Of a stretch of DNA of 64,000 nucleotides, positions 37,459-48,134 are shown piece by piece. The notes under the pieces are model-generated. The model saw nothing but the letters and a program-made list of their open reading frames with translations. It was not told where the DNA came from and ran no database searches. How positions within the stretch are numbered: the first letter of the stretch is position 1; each line of letters starts with the position of its first letter. The position numbers and the translations under genes were made by a program. Origin of the DNA: Oidiodendron maius Zn (lineage: Eukaryota > Ascomycota > Leotiomycetes > Myxotrichaceae); NCBI GenBank assembly GCA_000827325.1, contig KN832876.1:1488001-1552000 (forward strand), read 5' to 3'.

Positions 37459-38860
37459 ATGGCATCTACAGAACTTCACTTAGTGAGATGCTACGACGAT
37501 GAACGCACAGTGCATGCCAATATTGGTTTGAAAAGGACTCAGAAGATATGTGACAATTTGACCGCGGCCTCCAAGTCACGGAAGAGGCGGGCATGCACTC
37601 AGGAGGGTTCTCGAGGTAGGGGGTCCAGATGCAGTATCATGAAGCTTTGCTGATCGTGGAATAGACCGGCCAATTGTGATTGACGATGATGTGGATTCGC
37701 CAAAACGGACGGCTTCCACTCAGGGACCAATCAACGAGAAGCACCTAATCAGAAAGAGAGCCCGAAAAATGAGAGGATCGCTTCAGACCATCCGCGAACC
37801 TATGGATGGCTTCAGCCGATTGAGAGAGCTCATGCGATCGAGTGAAACGATTATCGTTATTAGCGGGGCCAGTATCTCTGTCAGTGCAGGCTGTGAGTTG
37901 AAGCTCGTTTGTAAATGCCTTCATCGAGACTGATTTGCCCTAGTTCCCACCTTTGAGGATATACGGAAATCCAAACAGACCTCGTTCGACCGCTCTCTCT
38001 ACTCCTCTTCTGAAGAGATGACCAGCTTCCACTCCACAGTTCATGGTATGTGTGAACACCTGTATTCAGATTTGACCGAGCCTTCACCTTTCCACAAGGT
38101 TATGGACAAGCTTGCGCGGACTTGTCCTTATTTTCGGCACGAGACACAGAATATTGATTGCGTCGAGCGCCTGTTACCTGATCTTGACGCCAAGACGGTA
38201 TGCCTCCATGGTCGAGTTGATCAAGCCCGATTTGGGATATGCAACTGGGTTTGTGACTACTATTCCCCCCCCCTGAATAATTCGTAATGCTCCACTTTGA
38301 ATCCTATAAGGTACTTGCCCTAGAAGAGTATAAAAGAAGGATTAGTAGCATAAATATCCAATAATCGGTTTTATAATCCTTCCTCATATACCTCTACAAG
38401 TTAAGCGGCTGGTAGGATCAATAGGATTCAAAGTGGAGCATTACGAATTATTCAGGGGGGAATAGAAGTAGTATAAGCCACATCTGTTCCAGGGTTCTGA
38501 TTCGCTATACTGTCAAGGTGCTTGCAAAGAAGCCAGGCCCGGACATTGCAGGGCAAGCAATCATTGAAAATTGATAGGCTAAGACCTAACGTACTTTTAT
38601 ACGGCGAGCCTCATCTAGACGACAAGGAGATTCTAGAAACTGCTAAGCATGATTTGAGAATATGCCCGGAGCTGGTGCTGATCGTTGGCACGAAGCTAGG
38701 GATTCCTGGGGCTTAGTCAATCGCTACAAACTTTTGCCACGCCGCTCGGAGCGTGGGTGGGGCAAGTTTTTAGATCAACAAGGAGGAGCCAGTGTCGAGT
38801 GTGAAGGCCTTGTGTGATTATGTCCTCATTGGAGGTTGCGACAAGGTTGTTCCCCTGATA
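37459..38860 (+). pseudogene. Sirtuin (Hst3/Hst4-like) pseudogene, interrupted by a MITE
   Basis: Remains of a nuclear NAD-dependent deacetylase. Recognisable in order: a basic leader KRTQKICDNLTAASKSRKRR, RPIVIDDDVDSPKR, cofactor region IIVISGASISVSAG, a 51-base intron (37893-37943), FDRSLYSSSEE, HETQNIDCVE, catalytic His in CLHGRVDQAR, then CLQRSQARTLQGKQ, RPNVLLYGEPHLDD, LIVGTKLGIPGA and INKEEPVSSVK. Damage: GAGIS reads GASIS; the first zinc Cys of CGIC reads FGIC; a 200-base MITE (38263-38462) sits in the coding part; a one-base shift lies near 38520; TAG codons interrupt at about 38714 and 38778 (the second at a Trp position, so G-to-A). It cannot make a working enzyme. Confidence 0.8.
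38263..38462. mobile_element. 200-bp MITE with about 45-bp inverted ends and TA target duplication
   Basis: Ends TTCCCCCCCCCTGAATAATT and, inverted, TTCCCCCCTGAATAATTCGT, continuing through AATGCTCCACTTTGAATCCTAT on both sides. TA flanks both ends (38261-38262 and 38463-38464), as for Tc1/mariner elements. No coding capacity. The two arms differ mainly in the length of the C run, so the copy is fairly recent compared with the RIP-decayed DNA nearby. Confidence 0.85.
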
Positions 38861-39399
38861 TTTTCATATTGTCTAATTAACTCGGGTTTATATTACTACA
38901 AGCTATTCTCAACTTCACTTCGCATATACACTCGAAGAGGATCCGTTTCCCTGTTCTGCTGGCTTGGATCTGTCATATCACCGCAGCTAGACTGCCCCGT
39001 CATTCCATGGCTTCAACGCAGTGTCTCATGCGCACGACATCCAACTCTATCCATTTGGCTGATATGCCTGTTTTGAAGCCTCACTCACGGTTGGACACCC
39101 CTATCACGAGGCCCCTAACCATCTTCGAGGAACTTAGACGCAATTCAACGCAGACTACGAACTTCGTACAGATCCTTCAATGTAGACACAGCCCATTCGG
39201 TCAGCCGTATGTAATACCTCCGTGCTGAACGGCGGCCCAGGTAGGATCTCAACTGCACGCCGTACCTTCTTCCTTGTAAGCGTTCTGGTCATTACTCATC
39301 GTACACCACAAATAGCCACCACTTTAATTGAGTATAACTCAACTAATATTAAACATTATATATTAAGCTTTAAAATTCTAATAATACATATATAATTAA
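38861..39399. other. Spacer between sirtuin pseudogene and transposase relic
   Basis: May contain further 3' debris of the sirtuin gene but nothing aligns clearly by eye. Becomes AT-rich from about 39320. Confidence 0.3.
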
Positions 39400-40030
39400 T
39401 TAATTTAATAAATAGTAGCCCTCCCCTTAATATCAATCATATCCTCGAGCTTATATATATTATGCACTTAGTCAAATATCACTAGTCTTGAGGATCAACT
39501 CGATCCTATAACTCCTATAATATTCTCTTGAGTTCAGTGGTTATAGTCGGTAGATTTGGTAGTTTTGTAATCTCATGCTTCATCTACCTCTAGACCTTTT
39601 TAATTGGATTTGAGTCTGGCGAGGAAGGTGGCCAAATAAAGTCTATGATCCCTTGATTCAGATATAGTAGTCTAGTATACCCTTTGTGTACCTTTGAGCC
39701 GTCTTCTATAAAAATAAAGGCCTCCTTCTTGTCCTTAGTGAGAGAATCAAAGTAAGGGAATATAACTAGTTCAAGGACTTGAGTCAAATAAGCATGACTA
39801 TAGACCCCTTTCCTCCCTTCCTCCCTCTCTAAGAACACTAAGGGAGACTTCTAATTCTAGCCAATAGTCCCCTAAATCATGATACTTGTCCTATCACTCC
39901 TATGTACTAATCTAATGTATATAGAGCACCTCTTTTGATCAACACTTCTTATCATATATATACGACCTCGTTTTCTAGTCTCAATATGGCTTCATCACTC
40001 TAGAGCATCCGCAAAAGTTTTCAGCTGATT
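39400..40030 (-). mobile_element. Tc1/mariner-type DNA transposon relic
   Basis: The minus strand encodes the C-terminal part of an IS630/Tc1/mariner transposase. An open stretch 39838-39590 includes FIFIEDGSKVHKGYTRLL (second catalytic Asp) and IDFIWPPSSPDSNPIKKV, where the family has SPDLNPIENVW. The third acidic residue reads Lys (Glu to Lys, G-to-A) and the following Trp codon is TAG, both RIP-type changes; further stops lie up- and downstream. No clear terminal repeats were found and the upstream end runs into the minisatellite. Confidence 0.7.
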
Positions 40031-40105
40031 TTGACGTCAATGACGGCTTGACGGATCAGCTTATGCTCCTTATTTTGACGCGTTTGACAGCCCACTTAAT
40101 TATTT

Positions 40106-40190
40106 TGACGGGTTTGACGGGTTTGACAGGTTTGACAGGTTTGACAGGTTTAACGGGTTTAACGGGTTTAATAAGTTTAATGGATTTAAT
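40106..40190 (+). repeat. 9-bp minisatellite (GGGTTTGAC type)
   Basis: About nine tandem units GACGGGTTT/GACAGGTTT grading into TAACGGGTTT and TTTAAT forms, so later units have lost C and G. It encodes Gly-Leu-Thr runs by chance. Confidence 0.8.
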
Positions 40191-40263
40191 AGCCTACTTA
40201 ATTATTTTAATATATTTAATAGGTTTAATATATTATTATTATTTAAATATATTACTAGCTAAG

Positions 40264-40634
40264 TATATATATTCAAGCATTGGAGCGTATATATTCGAGC
40301 ATTGGAGCGTGTATATTCAAGCATTGGAGCGTGTGTATTCAAGCATTGGAGCGTATGTATTCGAGCATTGGAGCCTGTGTATTCAAGTATTGGAGTGTAT
40401 GTATTCGAGCATTAGAGCATGTGTATTCGAGCATTAGAGTGTGTGTATTCGAGCATTGGAGTGTATGTATTCGAGCATTGGAGCATATGTATTCGAGCAT
40501 TGGAGTGTATATATTCGAGCATTGGAGCATGTGTATTCGAGTATTGGAGTGTATGTATTCATGTATTAGAGCATGTGTATTTGAGCATTAGAGTGTATAT
40601 ATTTAAGTATTAGATTAGAGTATATATATTTAAG
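40264..40634 (+). repeat. 22-bp minisatellite, about 16 units
   Basis: Units TATTCGAGCATTGGAGCGTGTG with small variants (CGAG/CAAG, TTGG/TTAG, GTGT/GTAT), fading into TATTTAAGTATTAGA at the right end. As 22 is not a multiple of three and the unit has no stop in any plus frame, long frames exist in all three phases; they are not genes. Confidence 0.9.
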
Positions 40635-40644
40635 GGAATTACTT

Positions 40645-40790
40645 AGTTATTTTGACGGCTTACCTAGTGATTTTGACGGCTTGCCTATTGATTTTGACGG
40701 TATTGACACGATTTTGACGGTATTGACGCGATTTTGACAGCTCGCCTATTGATTTTGACGGCATTGACACGATTTTGACGTCGTTAGCAC
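40645..40790 (+). repeat. TTTTGACGG-type minisatellite
   Basis: Irregular units of about 19-21 bases built on GATTTTGACGG followed by CTTGCCTATT or TATTGACACG. The same TTTTGACG word occurs left of the 22-bp array at 40029-40115, so the three arrays form one compound satellite. Confidence 0.8.
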
Positions 40791-41992
40791 TGTATAAAAA
40801 TTCTGAAATTTCCTGACGCTTAATATTTTTGCAGATGAGGACTCGAGCCTAGTCCCTAGTACCCCACCACCTATATTTTCGAGCAAGCGCGAGCTATCGA
40901 GCAGCTTGATCAGTATTAATGAAGGGTCGAGGGCATGTAATATATCGATAGTATCTAGCTACTTATAATGTGTATTGAATAGTCGAGGTTGATGCATTGA
41001 TTTGAAGGGATAAAGTAATCTAGCTAAATAAGGCGCATCGTGATATCCAAGATATATTAATGAACCGTATTATACGATATAGATCTCGAATTGAAAAAAG
41101 TCTAGGCTTATATTTCTTCCCTTTCGACTCCTTCTTGACGATTTTGCCTTAATGATTGACTGTATAGTCGAGCGTTGTAGCCCATCGCTATAGGAGTGTC
41201 CTTGTTTTCGGAGCAAATGTACTTTAGCACGCACTAGTGTCTACCAATTCTACTGAGGCGTGTGACTATTACCTAGTGGTAAGGAAAGGAGGGTTGGATT
41301 CATAATGTATTGGGTGAAATAAACTGTATTTAAGTGGTGTGGTTGTGTTCTAGACAAATAAGCAAGGTAGGTAGCCTGGTGTTCTGGGTATTCGCTTAGG
41401 TGTACGATGAGTAATGACTAGAACTCTTACTAACTTACCGGAAAACAATTCCCATACCTGGCGGACCAGAGCCGGTGGCGGCGACGCAGATATGCCCCAT
41501 CTATTACGGATAGAGTCTTGTCACTGGCATAGTGGGCAGGCCAGCCTCCCACAAATCCTCTTATCAGTCCTCAGCGTCTCCATCCAAGCCACGGCGTCTC
41601 TTCCGAGCATAACCGGGGTCGCAATAGAAGAACTCACCATCATCCGCGAGCTGCTTTGGATTCGCCAATATATTCTTGAAATCTCATGGGCTCTACTAGT
41701 GTGAATGTACCATCTACAAAACAATACACCACCTGATCATGTAATTTGGCAAGTACGTTCTCGAGATCTTCCATGGCGACGTGGTCCACCCCTCTTCGAT
41801 AGCCAGTCCTTGCGCTTTGAAATCGCACTTTACGACTTGAGCATTTCAGGATTTCGACCCCCGTCTGAACAATGCCATCTTCGACTCATGAGATGTCTGC
41901 GCGGATCTCCGCTTCTCTCCGCTCGAGGTCTCTGAGATCTTGGGCACGTGACGCGTCAGCCTTAGCTTGAGCCACAGCTGCCTGTGTGACTT
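40791..41992. other. Island DNA without recognisable gene
   Basis: Minus-strand frames at 41521-41724 and 41640-41828 read like parts of a decayed protein (for example LGRDAVAWMETLRTDKR and LACPLC) but overlap in different phases and match no family I know. Otherwise nothing seen. Confidence 0.35.
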
Positions 41993-43110
41993 CTATTTCA
42001 GTCTCGCGTCTCGATTTCTCCTTTTCCAAGTCACCTGGAGTAGCTGAGCCTTCAACCGCCTCACGCGCTCATCTCCTTCGTTCGCTTCAGCCTTCAGGCC
42101 TCTTAACTCTTCTTCCATGGCCCTCGCAGGTTGCTGGGCCGTCTCCAGGTCTGTCTCTTGGCCTGTCACTCGACCTTTGGAGGCCTCCAATTGTTTTCGT
42201 ATGTGTCTCTTGCTGTCTTGGTATCCTGAATATACGAGCTTGACCACTGTCTCAACTCATTGAGATCTGACTGTACCTTGTCTAATTCCCTCTGTATATT
42301 GCTTGTGGCGTCTAGTGACGATCTTGCCTCAGTCAGGTTCTGCTCGAGGTCGTGAATACGAGCTTCTTCTGTCCTCCCGGTTTCAGCGTTTCCTTTGATC
42401 TGTCCATCGAGTTCTGCTTCACGATTCCGCAACGCCTCGTTCTCGGCTTTGGCAGTGCTTAATTCTGCCCTGAGGTTACTGGCACCTTCTGCTTCTTTCC
42501 ACACGGCTTCATTTTCATCTTGTGCCACTTTCAATGCTTCCTCAAGACTGCTAGTAGCCGTCTGATATTCCTCTTGCAACGTAGTTGCTTTGCTCTAGGC
42601 TTCTCTTAGCTCTTCATCAAGAGCTTCGAGACATTGCCCTTAGGCAGCTATCGTTTCTCTCGCAGCCTCTAATTCAGTCTAGAGGTCGTACATGTTGCGC
42701 GCTTCTTGCTCAATGATTTCAGCTCGTCTCTTCACTATACTGAGCATTCTATCCATTCCCGGGGTATTTGTCTCCAGCCCATCACTGGCCTCATTACTGA
42801 TCGCGCTAGGACTAGTGTAATTCAGTCCACTAAGACCTTTAGACCCGCGTTATTTCAGAGGATATCTGTATATAATGCCTTGGCCATTACTAGTTTCTCT
42901 ACTAATCCTTGTATGATCTTAGTGAGGCCTTCAAGCTATACCTTGATCGTATAAATATCCTCTTTATTGTTATCCTGATACGCTCCTAGTACTATTATAA
43001 GGGCAGTGTCCCTAACGTGTTTCCATGCGTTTTGGAAGCCAAAGAGGCCAATCTGCCTCTCATATAAATGATTCCACTGTCTTGATTGTATCCTAGAGGT
43101 GGTCTATAGC
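41993..43110 (-). pseudogene. Decayed coiled-coil protein gene
   Basis: The minus strand reads as one long coiled-coil protein with breaks. From upstream: WNHLYERQIGLFGFQNAWKH, LEGLTKIIQGLVEKLVMAKA, then MDRMLSIVKRRAEIIEQEAR, then the heptad-rich frame 42579-42166 (EEYQTATSSLEEALKVAQDE, RNREAELDGQIKG, NIQRELDKVQSDLNELRQ), and a second phase 42247-41993 (QLEASKGRVTGQETDLETAQ). A one-base shift near 42210 joins the last two. Several TAG/TAA codons between 42580 and 42950 stand where CAG/CAA Gln is expected, so C-to-T changes of RIP type. Function unknown. Confidence 0.65.
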
Positions 43111-43389
43111 TAGCTGGCACGGCATGTCGCTGGGCGACGCGTCGCGCGGTCAGTGGATGCTAGCCTCCATTCCACAAAGCCAAGCGTTTGTACACTTAGG
43201 GGGCTTAAAGAGGGTAGATGCAGTCTTAGATAGGCATAATTAGATATAGAAACATATTTTTATTGACTTTTTAGCTGATTTCACAAAAAAAAGTTATATA
43301 GTAATTCGATATTATTATAGTCAAATCCGCCTATCTTATCTTAACTAGTTAGTTTGAATATATTAGCCTCTTAATCAATGCTTTTCTGA
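43111..43389. other. AT-rich spacer before repeat copy 2
   Basis: TA-rich from about 43230 to 43390, echoing the TA-rich DNA directly before repeat copy 1, though no alignment between the two flanks was found. Confidence 0.35.
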
Positions 43390-43716
43390 GTAAAAAAGCA
43401 GACGGCAAGTCCGCTATAGGAAACCGCGACCCCCGCATCGGGCAAGGCGCGCACGGGCCCGCCGCCGCTTTGGCAGAGTATAAGAACCGCGTCCCCCTCC
43501 CACCTCGCGCTCCCTCCTTTCCTCTCAACCCAACACCGCCAAGTTCCCGGCTGCGGGCTCTTCTACTTGGCCTAGAACCTCGTATTCGGCCCTTCCGCCT
43601 CCATGCGCTCTCACATGCTCGGCCGCGCTCGCCGTAGCTGAGATTCATGTCCAGCTAGACCCCACCCGCTCACGTCCCAATCCTCGCAATCTCCCTGATT
43701 TCGAGCAGGCAGACCG
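43390..43716 (+). repeat. GC-rich promoter-like repeat, copy 2
   Basis: Matches 33090-33430 from GTAAAAAAGCA through the GC-rich part, TATAAGAACC at 43479, the CTCGTATTCGGCCCTTCC segment and CCAATCCTCGCAATCTCCC, then diverges. The ATG of copy 1 reads GCG here and a one-base difference changes the frame. Confidence 0.6.
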
Positions 43717-44538
43717 TCTGCGATGCTCATCCCGGCCTCTGACCGGTCTCCCACTGGTCCAGATACAGCTGATCCCGACAATGCGCGCCCTCAGTCTGCC
43801 TCACCGCTGCAGCACCGCAGATCCTCATACCACACGATCTCGGAGATGGAGATGCTGTTGACCCACGCAGTCACACACCGCGGAATCCAGCCAGTCGCAG
43901 ACATGCCTCACGGTGACGCGGCCTAGCTTCTGCCTAGCTGCGTCGGCGGATGCTGCGTTGGCGGCGTCCTCGGTGAGGTTTCGTGGTACATGCGCCGCGA
44001 CATCGATCTTGAACTGATACAGATGGTAGGATACTGCGGAGCTCGGCTAGAGTATTGCTTGGATCTCCGGGTGACGGATTCATTAGATGAAGATGGGAAT
44101 AGTGGAATACGTGGTGTACCTGTAATGGAAGCCCCTCTCGAGGTTTTAAACCCTGTACAAGCTTTCTCTAGTTCTCTCTTCGACTAAGCAATGTAGCACA
44201 ATGAAAGCCTTTTCCAAGTTCTACACAAGGAGCTATGCTGTAGCTCCTTGTGTAGTGTGACATGTAGGTATCAGGTCAACAGAAGCCTTCCCGAAATGCA
44301 GCTACACATTTGTTTAACCAAAGCCACAGTATTATACTTTGCGGGTGGGACAGTGGCTGTGAAGGTGTGAGGTATTAGAGGCCAGGGAGTAAGGCATTGC
44401 ACAAGGGACTGATTTGGAACTGGCACACAAGGGGACTGGCATAGGGGACTGGTGAATATGTAGTGCTCATTAAAAGAAGCTTCTGGCAGAGAACTACTCA
44501 TGTAAGAACGTCAATGAAAGTACTGCAATGCTGCTTCG
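43717..44538. other. Intergenic, 3' flank of the SNF2-like gene
   Basis: Short frames only (for example 43723-43926, 43990-44187) without family motifs. Contains the perfect hairpin listed separately. Confidence 0.3.
44221..44255. repeat. Perfect hairpin, 15-bp stem and 5-base loop
   Basis: CTACACAAGGAGCTA, loop TGCTG, then the exact reverse complement TAGCTCCTTGTGTAG. Lies 284 bases past the stop codon of the SNF2-like gene. Confidence 0.9.
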
Positions 44539-47500
44539 TTATAAACACCTAAAGTCGCAAATCTTTGATGGCGAATGTCTCGTCAAGTTTCTCCTCTTGC
44601 CAGTCTGTTGTGTCGATTGTATCCCTCGAGCAATCGACATTAGAGCCCGAAGGAATTGCTCTGCTGTCAGCTCGTGATTAGGAGGAAGCCCATCTACTCT
44701 TGGATCAGGAGCTTGGACAAGCTTGCCTTCTACCAAGTACCACTGCCCAATTTTAATGCCTTTTGTATCATCATCAGACGATAACTCTAGCTTCTCTGCA
44801 ACATCGATGCTTAGTTCGGCCATTGCATTCGGAATAGCCTTTGTGATCGTACTATAGAAGACTCGATCTTGGAATGAATTAGGTACCGAGAGTTCAAAGT
44901 TCTCTACTGCGAGAAGTTGACCAATTCGTCGAGATCGGCCACGCGCCTGTGTCATTGCACCAATACTAGGTGGCGCATCCCATTCAGAGTTGTGGTTACA
45001 CTGAGTTTGTAAATTGAGTCCTGTAGAACCAATGTGCCAAGAGCCAATAAACAGCCGACAATTTGGATCCTCTGTGAAGGCTTTCACAAGGTCGCATCTC
45101 TGCCCTCTTGACAACTCCGATGTATAACATACTGACCCTAAATTGAGTGCCTGGAAACATGCAAATAAGAGGAGCTGGTTGGCTGGTAGAGAGCACCATA
45201 GGATCCATTTTTTCTTATGGAGAATCACTAGCTCTGCTACAATACGCAGAGTGGCACGTAGCTTCGGAGATCCTCTGCAGACAATTGCTAGGAGTGCCGG
45301 AATATCATCCTCACGTGGTAATTGCCATTGTTCTGGTGCATTCTTCTCTTTCATGCGTATATGCAGCATTTTAACCCATCGATATAGCAGCTTAGGCTTA
45401 GTGTCGTCCTTCCACTTCTTAATCGAGCTAGCATTGATATCATCTCCAATGTAATGAAATCCAAGCCAGCTACTATTTAAGATAAGCTGGCGAGAGTATT
45501 TTCTATTCCAGACGAGGGTTCCGTCTGGGAGCATAGTCATTAACTTACGTAGTGGACGTTCCGAGAACTGATCGTAGTGACTCTGCTCATTAGTAGCAAA
45601 TGGGCATAGTACTTTGCGCGAGTATAGGCTTGCGATGGCTTGCCCAACAACCTGATCTGGGAATTGTGGATTCTTGGATGCATAAGTACGGCGAATCATA
45701 CATTTGGGCCATATTTTGCGCAGGTATACTCCGGCTAATATTTCGTTATTGGCCTTGATAATGAAGTGTTCCATAGCAGAGAATGTCATACGTAAGGCAG
45801 TAGCCGGATGATTATCTGGTAATGCAAACGGGTTGACCTTGTTATCAACCCCCCATGCTTTCAACTGGTCGTTATGCCATAGTTCAGGATCTGCCTGAAT
45901 AAAGGTCATGTAACCCTGAAAGTCACTGACTCGGTTTGGTAAGACTGAGGCAGTAGCGAGGATCGTGAACTGAGGCTTCAACCATCGAACAGTAGAGTGA
46001 GACGCTGTAGCTGCATTCTTAATCACATGGGCCTCGTCAATGGCGATAGTGGAGAATCTCTCTGCAAGATCTAGATCCCACTCCAGGTCCTGTATATGGT
46101 AGCTGTTCTTAGCGTCATGGCTACTCCAGCCTTGCTCCTGCATTCGATGCTTTCTAAGTTCTGATGGGCCATGTCGAGATTGTAGAGTGGCAAGCGATGT
46201 CACTACAATATGATGGTAGTTGATCTCTTTGCTTAGATCGAAGATATCATGGTTCTTTGATAGGCTGCCATTAACCTTCGGAATAGCATTCTGCATAACA
46301 ATCCTCTTGTCACCATAGTAGACTAACGGCTTAAATGATGGCATAAACTCTCGGATCTCTGTACACCATTGGTGTATAAGGTCAGGCAACACGATAAGCA
46401 ACTTCGGCTTTGGTGGAGCTGGCCGCTGTGGAGCTGGTGGTACACTGTAAGGATTTTCATCAATATCATCCTCTCCATGTTGCTCTTCCCAGTCGCGGAA
46501 CATCTGTATTGCGATCTCTCGTTCGGCGCTTAGTTGTTCGTATTCTGCAATTTCTTTCTCACGTTGGAGAGCAAGCTATGAATGATATTAGTATAGCACA
46601 GCATAGCTTAAGGTTTGAGGAAGCCTTCATCAGTGCTTACATAGAGCCAGAATCCTAAAATTTGATGGGTTTTACCCAATCCAGTTGCATCAGCTAACAG
46701 GACAGCTTTGCTTGATGGATCCTGATACAATTGTACCATGCGATGGATACCAGTGACTTGCCATGGCTGAAAGACATATGACAGCTTCATTCCCTTCAGT
46801 GCTGGCCGTTCCGGGTCTATACCCAATGCTTCACAAGCAAGCTCATAGTCCAAAGGCTGGTACTCAGGATTTGACAGCATCCTTTCCGACATGTCCATAG
46901 CCTCTTGCTCTGTTTGTGGGGTAGATTTAAGCGTAAACTTTGATTTTCCTTCAGTAAGCATCGAGACCTCCTGGGCCCATTGGTCGTACTCCATATGCAA
47001 TACTTCGGCAGTTTTCTCCGCGTCTGCTATTGGTTTATGCACAAGCTTCTGCAGACTTAACTTGTTGCCATATTCCCGTAGGACTGCTTGGATGGTTGCA
47101 TACTGGCCATAGGAAGTATTCAGATCAAAAAGGTTGTTGGGATTCTTGGTTGATATAAGTTCTTCCTTCAGTATAGCTTCGATAGCATTCTCATCAGCAT
47201 TAATATCAATGCCCATATCATCGGCATTGTTTGCAGCATTGGGGTCGTTAACAGTATTGGGGTTGTCCACAGCATTGAGGTCGTCGCCAGCATTAATATC
47301 AATGCCCATATCATCGGCATTGTTTGCAGCATTGGGGTCGTTGACAGTATTGGGGTTGTCCACAGCATTGAGGTCGTCGCCAGCATTGTTGCCAGCATTA
47401 GGGTCGTTCCCAGCATTCATGATATTTTCCCTTATCTGCCAAACATGTTAAAGATTGCTCAAAGAGAGTGGGGAATTACGTTACCTCTGTGGAAGCTTGC

Positions 47501-48134
47501 GCAGCGTTTGTGGTAGAAGATTTTGATGGCTGCTGCTTACTATCAGAGAAGACAGGAGGTAGATATATAGAACGCACCGATTCGGGGTTCTTTGCCTTTG
47601 CCTTTGCCTTAGTCACTTCAAGGCTGCCTCTAAGCATGGCTTGCCAAAGTCTTGCGTCCATCTGTGTATCCGTCATCTGTTTATCACGGAAGATCCCCCC
47701 ACGAGACTCCTTTGCCATTGTCCGGAGGCGGTAGAGGCAGAGCGCGTAATAGTCAGTCTCATTGAACTGAGAAGTATCAAGCTGCCAGGCTGAGTACTTC
47801 CGATCACCATGCGACTCTCCATCGCAGATAGCAGCCTGTACGACGTATAGCTTAGGGCCTTGAAGCCCTGGATTGTGAATCCGTCTTGGTAGAATGGCAT
47901 TTTGGTAAAGGTCATTGAACATCGGTTTGAATTGATCTGACTCAAGCCATCCCTTCACTGCACGGACTGTTTTGATTCCAAGGTATTGAGCCAATCTGCT
48001 AAGAGAGATATGTGTGTCGGATGGCACTGGACCGTAGAGGTACTCGTGTTCTAGTGTGTGTTCACTCGCTACAAGCGACTGCGATATTGACCTCGTCGCA
48101 TTAGCTATAGTGTGCAATAAGTAGTAGAGCAGGC
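44539..48134 (-). CDS. SNF2-type helicase-like ATPase of the accessory island, 5' end unresolved
   Basis: Superfamily 2 ATPase, likely a DNA translocase acting on chromatin or protein-DNA complexes. Exons 48134-47485, 47435-46641 and 46575-44539 (introns 49 and 65 bases, in phase) give about 1,160 residues. The N-terminal 216 residues are of unknown type (GPVPSDTHISLSRLAQYLGI, VVQAAICDGESHGDRKYSAW). Next is an acidic Asn/Asp repeat from a 93-base duplication. ATPase motifs: I ADATGLGKTHQ, II AIDEAHVIKNAA, III ILATASVLPN (usual TGTP altered), V IGSTGLNLQTQ, VI QARGRSRRIGQ. No stop interrupts it, in contrast to its decayed neighbours. A first exon with the start codon must lie beyond 48134 but could not be placed. 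Confidence 0.75.
47201..47415 (-). repeat. 93-bp in-frame duplication plus partial units in the SNF2-like gene
   Basis: Two near-identical 93-base units encode GDDLNAVDNPNTVNDPNAAN followed by NADDMGIDINA; shorter NDPNAGNNAG units flank them. The repeat keeps frame and makes an acidic, Asn-rich linker before the ATPase domain. Confidence 0.85.

Noticed and set aside
40048-40613. Overlapping 60-130 codon frames with EHWS/ALE repeats, looking like a repeat protein
   Set aside because: They are the 22-bp minisatellite read in three phases; no start context, no intron logic and all phases are equally open.
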